From Halomarina salina (GTDB lineage Archaea > Halobacteriota > Halobacteria > Halobacteriales > Haloarculaceae): 64,000 bases of DNA. The notes beneath the pieces are model-generated. The model saw only the letters and a list, made by a program, of their open reading frames with translations. It searched no databases and was not told where the DNA came from. Where the stretch lies: contig NZ_JALLGW010000001.1 of the NCBI RefSeq assembly GCF_023074835.1, forward strand, positions 2,108,001-2,172,000, read 5' to 3'. Below, piece by piece: positions 34,452 to 42,071 of this stretch; positions within the stretch are counted from its first letter, which is position 1; each line of letters opens with the position of its first letter. The translations under genes and the position numbers were made by a program.

Positions 34452-35129
34452 ATGTTCGACGCCGACCTGGGTGCGGTCACCTTCGACTCGTACAGCACGC
34501 TCGTCGACGTCGATTCGGTCGAGCGGGCGCTCGCCGACCGTGTCGACGACCCGGAACCCGTCTCCCGACTCTGGCGGTCGCGCTCCCTGGAGTACACGAT
34601 GGTCGCCAACCACACCGACAGCTACCAGCCGTTCTACGAGATGAACCGCGACGCGTTGACGTACGCGCTCGCTGTCCACGACGCCGACGTGAGCGACGAA
34701 GAGCGAGACGAGATTCTCGCCACCTACCACGAACTCGACGTGTTCGACGACGTGCGCCGGAGCATCGAACGCCTCGGCGACGCGGGCTACCCGTGCTACG
34801 TCGTCTCGAACGGCGACCCCGAGATGCTCGACTCGATGGTCGACCACGCCGACATCGGCGACCTGCTCGACGGCGTGGTGAGCGCCGACGAGGTCGAGCA
34901 GTTCAAACCCGACGCCGAACTGTACCACCACGCCGCGGAGCGAATCGGCGAACCGCCCGAGGACCTCGCCCACGTGAGCGCACTGTGGCTGGACGTGCAG
35001 GGTGCCCAGCACGCCGGACTCCAGGGCGTGTGGTTGAACCGAGACGACGACCCCTGGGAACCGTTCGGAGCGGAACCGGACCTCGAAGTAGCCTCTATCG
35101 ACGGGTTCGTCGACGAACTCCTCGACTGA
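34452..35129 (+). CDS. HAD hydrolase, haloacid dehalogenase type II-like
   Basis: A 225-residue HAD enzyme. Motif I is VTFDSYSTLVDVD (D12 nucleophile), with Ser-Tyr in place of the acid D+2, the hallmark of the 2-haloacid dehalogenase type II branch. Motif II is YVVSNGDPEML, motif III FKPDAELYHHA, and the last motif HVSALWLDVQGAQHAG. True dehalogenases use a water-attacked aspartyl ester without needing the second Asp. Many archaeal members have unknown substrates. The ATG at 34452 lies directly before motif I, as is usual. Confidence 0.88.
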   Translation: MFDADLGAVTFDSYSTLVDVDSVERALADRVDDPEPVSRLWRSRSLEYTMVANHTDSYQPFYEMNRDALTYALAVHDADVSDEERDEILATYHELDVFDDVRRSIERLGDAGYPCYVVSNGDPEMLDSMVDHADIGDLLDGVVSADEVEQFKPDAELYHHAAERIGEPPEDLAHVSALWLDVQGAQHAGLQGVWLNRDDDPWEPFGAEPDLEVASIDGFVDELLD

Positions 35130-35187
35130 CGTACCGGTCGCTACGCAGCCTGTGTGGGTCGAGGGGTCGATGGCCCACCTCAGGGTG

Positions 35188-35322
35188 TCAGTGGACCAGT
35201 CCGACGTCCCGGACGTGCCTGTCGCGGGCGGCCTCGCTCTCGAACGTTCGCTCGCACGCGACACAGACGAACTCGGCGTTCTCCGTGTGGTCGTCGCTAT
35301 CTCCGGTGTGCTCCCCACCCAT
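35188..35322 (-). CDS. Small C2H2 zinc-finger protein (44 aa)
   Basis: A 44-residue protein with one classical C2H2-like finger at its end: CVAC, twelve residues, His, seven residues, His, with the Phe of ERTFES in place. The N-terminus is acidic (HTGDSDDHTEN). It begins MGGEHTGDS at 35322, followed upstream by an AT-rich promoter (ATATTTGTGTC, ATATAAC). It is convergent with the HAD gene. Possibly binds DNA or protein. Confidence 0.75.
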   Translation of the reverse strand: MGGEHTGDSDDHTENAEFVCVACERTFESEAARDRHVRDVGLVH

Positions 35323-35426
35323 ATTTGTGTCTACGCATCCGACGGATATAACGGCTGTCCCGTCAGTCACGTTGCCCTGAAAAAGGTTCTTGTCGGCCCG
35401 CACCTCGCACCCCTAGTGAGGACAGA

Positions 35427-35996
35427 ATGGGAGCTACCAGCGAACGTGAGCGGCGCATCGAACTGTACGTTCGGTCGCTCGCCCCCGGCGGGACGCATCG
35501 CCAGCAAGACACCGTCGTCCGGCGTCTCGACGACCTCCTCCGAGAGAGCGCCATCGACGACTACGACGTTCGCGTCTGGGGCGACCGCATCTGTCACGCC
35601 TCGGCGAGCGCCCGGACGGCCGACGGGCGGCACGTCCAGGACCGACTCGCGCGCATCGAGCGCTGGGCCGACGAGGAAGGGCGGTCGCTCGACGGCGTCT
35701 ACCGCGAGGTCCACTGCGACTCCGCCATCACCGAGGAGTCGTGGACCGAGGTCCGGTTCCCGGAGATAGCGCTCGCGGAGTTCGTCGACGACCAACTGGT
35801 CCACCTCGCTCCTTCCCACGACGAGGACGCCGACGAACTCGTCCGCGTCACCGACCGCCTCGCGGACCTCGCCGACGAGACGCCGGTCGATGTCTCAGGG
35901 ACGACGGCGCGCGAGGACGAAGCGAGCGACGGCGGCGGGGACTCCCCCGACGACCAGGAGCGAAGGCGTATCGAGGCCGGGCACGTCGACCACTGA
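35427..35996 (+). CDS. Haloarchaeal protein of unknown function (189 aa)
   Basis: A 189-residue acidic protein. The first 110 residues form a mixed alpha/beta domain: RIELYVRSLAPGGTHRQQDTVVRRLDDLLRE in pieces, then YDVRVWGDRICHAS. This is followed by VRFPEIALAEFVDDQLVHLAPS and a helical, low-complexity tail rich in Asp and Gly. No enzyme motif or membrane segment is seen. The layout resembles conserved haloarchaeal proteins often annotated only as HTH or hypothetical; I cannot name the family. It is convergent with the flavoprotein gene, 45 bases away. Confidence 0.65.
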   Translation: MGATSERERRIELYVRSLAPGGTHRQQDTVVRRLDDLLRESAIDDYDVRVWGDRICHASASARTADGRHVQDRLARIERWADEEGRSLDGVYREVHCDSAITEESWTEVRFPEIALAEFVDDQLVHLAPSHDEDADELVRVTDRLADLADETPVDVSGTTAREDEASDGGGDSPDDQERRRIEAGHVDH

Positions 35997-36041
35997 CGAC
36001 AGACGACAGACCGACGACACGCCGACCGCTCCGTCCGGCAG

Positions 36042-37463
36042 TCACTCGTCGCTGGCGTCGAGTTCTTCCTTCGCCGCCCGGAACAGGCCGTCGAGGATCT
36101 CGGGCGTCGTCGGGTGGTAGGCCCGGTCGGGGATCGCCCGAACGTCCATCCCACCTTCCACGACCACCTGCATCGTCTTCGCCATCGTGTCCGCCTGGTA
36201 GTGGAGTCCCTGATAGCCGAGGACGGTGCCGTCGGTGCCGACGACCAGTCGGGCCAGCCCCCTCGCGGCGTCCTTCGTCGCGAAGACACCGTCCTGATCG
36301 GCCTCGCGCGTGACGCTGACGTAGTCGAGACCCGCCTCCTCGGCGGCCGCTTCGGAGTGGCCGACGCGGGCGTACGGGTAGACCCCGAGTCCGGAGAAGA
36401 CGACGTGGTGGTGCGTGTTGTGGTACTCGGCGAGCGACTCGCCGTCGCGGTGGCGCAGGACGTTCTCAGCGGCGACCTGCGCCTGCTCCTTGGCGACGTG
36501 GAGGATGGGTTCGCGTCCGTTGGCGTCGCCGACGACGAACACTCGCTCGTCGTCGCGGGCCTGCATCGACGGGCCGACCCACTCGTCGTCGGTGTCGATA
36601 CCGCGCGCGTCCAGACCGAGGCCGTCGAGCGCCGGGCGTCGCCCGGTGAACAGGAAGAGGTCGTCGGCCTCGACCTGTCGGTCTTCGCCGTCCTGCTCGT
36701 ACGTGAGTCGGACGCCGTCGTGTTCGCCGTCGGCCCCGACCGGTGCGACCGACTGCTCGTGGGCGTTCGTCAGCACCTCCACGTCGAACTCCTCGCGGTA
36801 CATGTCGAGTATCTCGTCGCCGAACGGGGTGTCGGCCTCGTCGAGCGGCCGGTCGTCGTGTTCGACGACGGTGACGTCCATCCCGCCAGCCTCAGAGAGG
36901 TACGGGACCATCTCCAGGCCGATGTAGCCGAAGCCCATGACGACGGCCGAGTCGCCGAAGGAGGTGGCGTCGAGCACGTCCGCGCTGGTCAGGTACTCCA
37001 CCGAGTCGAGTCCCGGCACGTCGGGGAGGTTCGCGGTGGACCCCGTCGCGACGACGACGTAGTCCGCGTCGACTCGCTCGTCGCCGACCTGGACCGAGCC
37101 GTCGTCTTCGAGCGTCGCCGTCTCGTGGTGGAAGGTGACGTTCTCCCGCTCGGCGAGCTCCTCGACCGCCGCGCGGCGGTGGGCCGCGAAGTTCGAGACG
37201 TGCTCGTCCTTCGTGGCGACGACGCGTTCGAGGTCCAGGTCGGGGACCTCGCCGGGCAGTCGGTCGTCGACGCGTGTCTGGTAGTGGTGAGCGGCGGCGG
37301 AGTAGACGTCCTTCGATGGCATACAGCCCCGGAGGATACAGAGACCGCCACCCGGGTCGCCGTTGTCCGCGAGGACGAGTTCGACGTCCGGTTCGTCGGC
37401 GAGGGCGTCAGCGACGGCGACGCCCGCGCTCCCGTAGGCTCCGATGACGACGACGCGTAGCAT
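36042..37463 (-). CDS. Dihydrolipoamide dehydrogenase-like flavoprotein
   Basis: A 473-residue class I pyridine nucleotide-disulfide oxidoreductase. The redox-active pair is C42/C47 in GGGLCILRGCMPSK. The C-terminal active-site base is in HPTTPE (H450, E455). GFGYIGLEMVPYL is the NAD(P)H fold and FVVGDANGREP the second FAD motif. The first FAD loop reads VVIGAYGSAG instead of the usual GxGxxG, with Tyr-Gly-Ser. It could be an L protein (E3) or a mercuric/other reductase relative. It lies 2 kb from gcvPB, which hints at, but does not prove, a glycine-cleavage role. Confidence 0.85.
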   Translation of the reverse strand: MLRVVVIGAYGSAGVAVADALADEPDVELVLADNGDPGGGLCILRGCMPSKDVYSAAAHHYQTRVDDRLPGEVPDLDLERVVATKDEHVSNFAAHRRAAVEELAERENVTFHHETATLEDDGSVQVGDERVDADYVVVATGSTANLPDVPGLDSVEYLTSADVLDATSFGDSAVVMGFGYIGLEMVPYLSEAGGMDVTVVEHDDRPLDEADTPFGDEILDMYREEFDVEVLTNAHEQSVAPVGADGEHDGVRLTYEQDGEDRQVEADDLFLFTGRRPALDGLGLDARGIDTDDEWVGPSMQARDDERVFVVGDANGREPILHVAKEQAQVAAENVLRHRDGESLAEYHNTHHHVVFSGLGVYPYARVGHSEAAAEEAGLDYVSVTREADQDGVFATKDAARGLARLVVGTDGTVLGYQGLHYQADTMAKTMQVVVEGGMDVRAIPDRAYHPTTPEILDGLFRAAKEELDASDE

Positions 37464-37648
37464 ACGACAGTACCCGTCGGGCACCCGCTTAGCGCTTCGG
37501 CTCTCTGTAGCGGTTCCGCACACCGGAGTGCTTCGACGCTCCCCCCACGACGCCGTGAGTCCGAGCAGGGGTGAGCGGGGTGACCGAGCGGTCGCTCGTC
37601 GTCACGTGGGGGCCGTCGAAAATTCTGGAGGAAGTGGGGCGGGAACCG

Positions 37649-37822
37649 TCAGGCGTCCTGCTGGCTCTCGCGTTCGATGGGATAGGCGACGTCGGACTGG
37701 ATCCACGCCCCGTTCCCCTCGGGGTCGTAGAGGATGACCTGTCCGTCCTCCAGTTCGAGGGCGACGCAGTCCGGTTCCGTCGTCGATTCCGTCTCCGACT
37801 CGTCGTACGTCCGTGTGCTCAT
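37649..37822 (-). CDS. Small acidic protein (57 aa), haloarchaeal
   Basis: A 57-residue protein, MSTRTYDESETESTTEPD followed by a compact beta segment CVALELEDGQVILYDPEG and NGAWIQSDVAYPIE. Codon use and acidic composition match neighbours. It resembles a family of short haloarchaeal proteins (I believe DUF7331) of unknown function. CATAAGTC near 37884 could be its promoter. It lies 185 bases upstream of the flavoprotein gene on the same strand; that gap shows nothing else. Confidence 0.7.
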   Translation of the reverse strand: MSTRTYDESETESTTEPDCVALELEDGQVILYDPEGNGAWIQSDVAYPIERESQQDA

Positions 37823-38078
37823 TGTTGGGTTCGTTCTCCGTGGTCGTACCGTTCGACAATCGATGGCATGACATGGAGTAGCATAAGTCTTCTACACGCT
37901 TGCGAACGGCGTACACACGACCGAAATAGCTTCACACGCCGAGCTACAGGCCGGAGACAGTTCTACCGGGCCAGAGGAGTTCGGTCACGCCACGGCGACC
38001 TCTCTCGGAGAGCGTGGTCAGGAGAGCAGGTGCGTCGGTCGGTCAGTTCTCGGCTGCTGAGGTGCTGCAGTCGGCCGT

Positions 38079-38252
38079 TCAGGCCTGTACGTCCGCGTCG
38101 CTCTCGATACCGTCGATGCGGACGAAGCCGTAGTCGCACTCGCTACACTGCCACTTCGTCTTCTCGCCCAGGTGGACGAGCGTGCTCGCCGTCCGCCAGA
38201 ACGTCTGCTCGCCACCGCAGTCGGGACAGTAGTGCTGGGTCTCGAGGCTCAT
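38079..38252 (-). CDS. Small zinc-ribbon protein (57 aa)
   Basis: A 57-residue protein with two knuckles, CPDC near residue 9 and CSEC near residue 37, separated by a beta region (TFWRTASTLVHLGEKTKWQ). It ends YGFVRIDGIESDADVQA. This is a classic zinc ribbon like those in transcription factor S or Rpo subunits, but too short for either. Start at 38252 (MSLETQHY). Function is unknown. The 256-base gap to the previous gene contains a promoter-like CATAAGTC and nothing else I can identify. Confidence 0.78.
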   Translation of the reverse strand: MSLETQHYCPDCGGEQTFWRTASTLVHLGEKTKWQCSECDYGFVRIDGIESDADVQA

Positions 38253-38362
38253 AGCTCCGACTCTACCCGCCGTCCACTTCACGCTTCGCTTTCGGGGGAG
38301 CGTTGCACCGCCGTCACCAACACGCGACCGGCTATAAGTCGCTGGCCGCCGGACGGCCCGGT

Positions 38363-38896
38363 GTGAAGATCTACACCGGTCGTGGCGACGAGGGGATGAC
38401 CGACCTGCGGAACATGGACCGCGTCTCCAAGACGGACGCCCGTATCGAGGCCTACGGGACCGTGGACGAGGCGAACGCGCTCGTCGGCGTCATCCGACCG
38501 TCGGGACACGACGACATCGACGACCACCTGCGGGCCGTCCAGAACCACCTCCACGTCGTCCAGGCGGACTTCGCCGACCCGGAGGACGACAGCGACGTTC
38601 CCCGCATCGACGAGTCCGACGTCGAGCAGCTGGAGTCGTGGATGGACGCCTACGACGAGGAACTCGACCCGCTGCAGTCGTTCATCCTCCCCAGCGGGAG
38701 CGAACCGGGGGCTAAACTCCACCACGCCCGCGCGGTGGTCCGCCGGGCCGAGCGGCGGGCGGTGGACCTGGCGAACGAGGAACCGGTCAACGCCGAGGCT
38801 ATCGCGTACCTGAACCGCCTCTCGGACGCGCTGTTCGTGTTCGGTCGCGTCGTCAACAAGCGCGAAGGCGTCCCCGAGGAGTCACCGACGTACTGA
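38363..38896 (+). CDS. pduO: Cob(I)alamin adenosyltransferase, PduO type
   Basis: A 177-residue PduO-type ATP:cob(I)alamin adenosyltransferase. It opens VKIYTGRGDEGMTDLRNMDRVSK in family style and has RIEAYGTVDEANALVG, FILPSGSEPGAKLHHARAVVRRAER (ATP and cobalamin site) and LNRLSDALFVFGRVVNK. It makes adenosylcobalamin, the cofactor of methylmalonyl-CoA mutase, linking it to the pcc genes in this window. The start is GTG at 38363, 27 bases after the box TATAAG, indicating a leaderless GTG mRNA. It is followed by tRNA-Val. Confidence 0.95.
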   Translation: MKIYTGRGDEGMTDLRNMDRVSKTDARIEAYGTVDEANALVGVIRPSGHDDIDDHLRAVQNHLHVVQADFADPEDDSDVPRIDESDVEQLESWMDAYDEELDPLQSFILPSGSEPGAKLHHARAVVRRAERRAVDLANEEPVNAEAIAYLNRLSDALFVFGRVVNKREGVPEESPTY

Positions 38897-38958
38897 GTGT
38901 CGAACGGGTCACCCGACAAGGGAATCGTTAAGTCCCGCGACCGATTTTCTGGAGGTGC

Positions 38959-39033
38959 GGGTTGGTGATCTAGGCCGGTTATGATACCTCCTTCACACGG
39001 AGGAAGTCGGCGGTTCAAATCCGCCCCAACCCA
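38959..39033 (+). tRNA. tRNA-Val (anticodon CAC)
   Basis: A 75-nt tRNA. Acceptor stem GGGTTGG (38959-38965) pairs with CCAACCC (39026-39032), with A as discriminator base. The anticodon arm is CCTCC-TTCACAC-GGAGG (38987-39003), anticodon CAC at 38994-38996, reading GUG. The T arm is GGCGG-TTCAAAT-CCGCC. There is no encoded CCA and no intron. A GTTAAGT promoter box centred near 38931 lies about 27 bases upstream. Confidence 0.96.
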
Positions 39034-39180
39034 CTTCTGATTCCTCGCACCGACGAGAGGTCACGAGGAGTCCGTGAAATCGAAATGGAATCGGAAGGAT
39101 TTGAACCAGGGAGCGAGCGTAGCGAGCGACCGCGATTCACAGTCCGCTACAGCCCACTTCTGCTGGCGCACTGCGACGAA
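39030..39180. repeat. tRNA-derived fragments downstream of tRNA-Val
   Basis: CCCACTTCTG, starting in the tRNA 3' end (39030-39039), recurs at 39153-39162. The bases before it are also similar: TTCAAATCCGCCCCAA in the tRNA against TTCACAGTCCGCTACAG in the copy. After both copies, CGCAC and CGACGA recur. Between them GGATTTGAACC (39097-39107) is the exact reverse complement of the tRNA T arm GGTTCAAATCC (39012-39022). Such duplicated tRNA 3' ends are the footprint of site-specific integration. No integrase is present, so this would be a scar. Confidence 0.45.
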
Positions 39181-39252
39181 CTCGTGGAAACGGACGACAG
39201 CTACGACGCGGTCGACACGGTCGTCTCGCTCGGACCTGCAGCGAGCGACTGA
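39085..39252 (+). CDS. Small ORF (55 codons) downstream of tRNA-Val, doubtful
   Basis: An open frame starting MESEGFEPGSERSERPRF and ending LGPAASD. Its second half (LLLAHCDELVETDDSYDAVD) has acidic haloarchaeal composition, so it may be the remnant of a larger gene. It overlaps the tRNA-like fragments and the GAGCGA-type repeat GAGCGAGCGTAGCGAGCG (39110-39127), which argues against an intact gene. No clear promoter precedes it. From 39253 to 39450 I see only the MATE promoter region (TTTGAAAC near 39419). Confidence 0.25.
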   Translation: MESEGFEPGSERSERPRFTVRYSPLLLAHCDELVETDDSYDAVDTVVSLGPAASD

Positions 39253-39450
39253 GTCGGGATTCCACTGAATCCTCTCGCGCTGCCGCCTCCGTCAGCCGGT
39301 CTCGTGGCTCGGCGTCCCACCACGATATCGAGGACACTCTGGTTTGATATAGCGACAGTCACTACATCGACACACTGTCCGCTGGTCGATTTCCCCTCGC
39401 CCTTGCTCCTTTCCGCCGTTTGAAACCGGGTCTCCCCGTTGATTCTGTAG

Positions 39451-40836
39451 ATGGTCGCGTTCTCGGGTCGGCTCCGGTCCATCTGGCGGCAGACGTTCGA
39501 CCTGGGCTGGCCCATCGCCGTTCAGCAGACGCTCACGACGCTGATGCGGACGGTGGACATCGTCGTCACCGGGCTGTTCTCACCAGCCGCGGTGGCCGCC
39601 ATCGGGCTCGCCGACCTCTACGCCCAGTTCCCGCTCCGCATCGGACTCGGGTTCGGTGCCGGTGCCATCGCGCTCTCCAGTCAGGATACGGGCCGTGGGG
39701 CGGCGGCGACGCGTGACCGGGCGGTGACGCAGGCACTGGTCCTGGGGGCGCTCTGTGGCGTCCCGCTCGTCGCGGTCGGACTCCTGTTCAGCGAGACGCT
39801 GATTCGACTGCTGGGCGCGGACCCGGGGGTGGTTCGACTCGGGGGTGCGTACCTGCTCCTCGTGTTCGCCGCAGCGCCGTTCCGTATCGTCGGACTGGTC
39901 GGCGCCCGCTCGTTGCAGGGTGCGGGAGACACACGTACGCCGATGCTCGTCAACGGCGGTACGAACCTCCTCAACGTCGGGTTGACGGTGGCGCTGGGGC
40001 TGGGTGTCGGCGTCGCGCCACGACTCGGCATCGTCGGCGTTGGAATCGCCACGGCGGTCAGCCGACTGGTCGAGTCCGGAGCGATACTGAGCGCGATGGT
40101 GAGCGACCGGACGTCAGTCTCGCTCGCTCGGCCCCGTGACCTCGCGATAACCCGGCAACTGGTGGCCGTGAGCGTGCCGACGTTCGCCGAGGGGATGAGC
40201 AACTCGCTGGCGAACTTCCCGTTCAACGCGTTGCTCGTGACGTTCGGTACCGAGGTCGCCGCGGCGTACCACATCGGACGCCGAATCTACCAGCAGCTCA
40301 GCGGGCCACTGTACCGCTCATTCAGTACCGTCACGAGCATCGTCGTCGGGCAGCGGTTGGGCGACGGCGACCCCGAGGAGGCCCGGTTCGCCGCGACGGC
40401 GATCCTCGGACTCAGCGTCGTCGCCCTGACCACCGCCGGTGGCGTCCTGGTCTTCGGTGCCGGGCCGCTGGCATCGGTGTTCACCGACGACGCAGCCACG
40501 CTCGCGTACGCGGTGGAGTTCACTCGGGTGTTCGGCGTCTCGATGGTCTTCTTCGGCGTCTTCTTCCCGCTCTCCGGTGCACTGCGCGGGGCGGGAGAGA
40601 CGCGAATCCCGTTCTACGCTCGGCTGCTCGGGTCGTTCGCGTTCATGGTCGGCCTCTCGTACCTCCTCGGCGTGACGCTGGGGTACGGCCTCCAGGGAAT
40701 CTACGTCGGACTGGCGCTCTCGTACGCCTGCTGGGCGGTCGTCGTCAGCGTCGGCTTCGTCTGGGGCGACTGGGCGGAGACGGCCGCGTCCATGATGGCC
40801 GAGCGAGCGGAGCGGGAGTCGGCGGTTCAGCAGTGA
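39451..40836 (+). CDS. MATE family efflux transporter
   Basis: A 461-residue protein with about twelve membrane segments in two homologous halves. MATE features are GWPIAVQQTLTTLMRTVDI at TM1, the first-half loop IGLADLYAQFPLRIGLGFG, and in the second half TFAEGMSNSLANFPFN and GRRIYQQLSGPLYRSFS. MATE proteins export cationic drugs or metabolites using Na+ or H+. The C-terminus is short (ERAERESAVQQ). It stands alone. The substrate is unknown. Confidence 0.92.
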   Translation: MVAFSGRLRSIWRQTFDLGWPIAVQQTLTTLMRTVDIVVTGLFSPAAVAAIGLADLYAQFPLRIGLGFGAGAIALSSQDTGRGAAATRDRAVTQALVLGALCGVPLVAVGLLFSETLIRLLGADPGVVRLGGAYLLLVFAAAPFRIVGLVGARSLQGAGDTRTPMLVNGGTNLLNVGLTVALGLGVGVAPRLGIVGVGIATAVSRLVESGAILSAMVSDRTSVSLARPRDLAITRQLVAVSVPTFAEGMSNSLANFPFNALLVTFGTEVAAAYHIGRRIYQQLSGPLYRSFSTVTSIVVGQRLGDGDPEEARFAATAILGLSVVALTTAGGVLVFGAGPLASVFTDDAATLAYAVEFTRVFGVSMVFFGVFFPLSGALRGAGETRIPFYARLLGSFAFMVGLSYLLGVTLGYGLQGIYVGLALSYACWAVVVSVGFVWGDWAETAASMMAERAERESAVQQ

Positions 40837-40933
40837 GCGCGTGGCCGAAGCCATCGACTGTCGTGAAGAGGCCATAAACACCGTTTTCAGCACCCCTACC
40901 GAGTTATCCGCCGTTTCGTGTCTGATGCCGATG

Positions 40934-40948
40934 TAGCGTCCGACGCTA
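40934..40948. terminator. Small hairpin between convergent MATE and SDR genes
   Basis: TAGCGT-CCG-ACGCTA is a perfect 6-bp inverted repeat in the 247-base gap between convergent genes; it may mark the 3' ends of one or both. Apart from a TTTT run near 40885 the gap shows nothing further. Confidence 0.3.
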
Positions 40949-41083
40949 TACAGAACCCGAACGCACTGTCCCGCAGCGACGTGGCCCGAAGCGACCGACC
41001 GCTCGTCGGTGACGGCGTTCGAGAGGACAGACCGCGAGGTGAGGGGCCAGGGCTGGTGTCTGCGTGATCGTGCGGTCCCCCGC

Positions 41084-41872
41084 TCAGAGGTTCGACCGCG
41101 ACGCCCCACCGTCCACCATCACCGCCTCGCCGGTGATGAACGAGGCCCGGTCAGAACAGAGGAAGGCGACGACGTTACCGAACTCGCCGGGATCGCCGAG
41201 TTCGCCGGTCGGGATGTCATCGGCCCAGGCCGCTTTCCCGGCCTCGTAGGAGTCGTACTCGCCGCGCTCGACGCCCTGTTCGACGAGGTCGACCATCCGG
41301 TCGGTCTCGTGGGACCCCGGCATGACGGCGTTGACGCGAACGTCCGGTGCGAGTTCGCGCGAGAGGGTCTTCTCCAGTCCGACGACGCTCATGCGAACCG
41401 AGTTCGAGAGCACGAGGCCGTCGATGGCCTCCTTGACGCTCTTGGACGTCGAGGTGACGATGCTGCCGCCGCCGTCGCGGAGGTGTGGAATCGCCTCCCG
41501 GACGAGGCGGACCGTGCTCATCACGAGCAGGTCGTACGCCTCGTACCACTCCTCGTCGGTCGTCTCCTCGAACGACTTGCTCGGAGGACCGCCCGCGTTC
41601 GTCACGAGGTGGTCGAGGTCGCCGAACTCCTCGACCGCCCGCTGGACCAGGCCCTCTGCCTCCGCCTTCTCCGTGAGGTCCGCGGCGTGGCCGACGACCT
41701 CACCGTCCGCCACCTCGCGGATGTCCGCGACGGCGGCGTCGAGTCGGTCCTCGTCCCTCCCGTTGACGACGACGTCCGCGCCCTCGCGTGCCAGCGCCGT
41801 CGCGGCCGCCTTTCCGAGGCCACTACTCGATGCCGCCACGACCGCCGCGTCGCCCGAGAGTCCGAGATTCAT
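41084..41872 (-). CDS. SDR-family protein lacking the canonical YxxxK
   Basis: A 262-residue Rossmann-fold short-chain dehydrogenase-like protein. The cofactor loop is AASSSGLGKA, the NNAG-equivalent is VTNAGGPP, and the strand IVTSTSKSV holds the serine position. Where the catalytic YxxxK should stand, the sequence reads LVLSNSVRMSVVGLEK, so Tyr is replaced (Ser-Asn) and Lys by Arg. This pattern occurs in an atypical SDR group. C-terminal AVMVDGGASRSNL is normal. An ATTAAATC box 27 bases upstream marks a leaderless start. It may bind a nucleotide without classic catalysis. Confidence 0.85.
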   Translation of the reverse strand: MNLGLSGDAAVVAASSSGLGKAAATALAREGADVVVNGRDEDRLDAAVADIREVADGEVVGHAADLTEKAEAEGLVQRAVEEFGDLDHLVTNAGGPPSKSFEETTDEEWYEAYDLLVMSTVRLVREAIPHLRDGGGSIVTSTSKSVKEAIDGLVLSNSVRMSVVGLEKTLSRELAPDVRVNAVMPGSHETDRMVDLVEQGVERGEYDSYEAGKAAWADDIPTGELGDPGEFGNVVAFLCSDRASFITGEAVMVDGGASRSNL

Positions 41873-42071
41873 ATGTTGGCCTCTCGGCAGTCCACATTAA
41901 ATCGTTCCCACCGGCACCGTCGATCGACGGCTCGACCAGCACCTGACCGCCTCGAATCGCTGACGCAGACGGAGTGGTCGCGTCGAATCGCTACGCCCTG
42001 CCCGCGCTACTACCGAACGTCTCGATGTCGTCGAAAAGAGTCTCGAAGCGGTCGACGCTGTGAGCGCGTGA

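Noticed and set aside
39085-39252. Treating the 55-codon ORF after tRNA-Val as a firm gene
   Set aside because: It overlaps tRNA-like fragments and a GAGCGA-type repeat and has no clear promoter; kept only as a low-confidence remnant.
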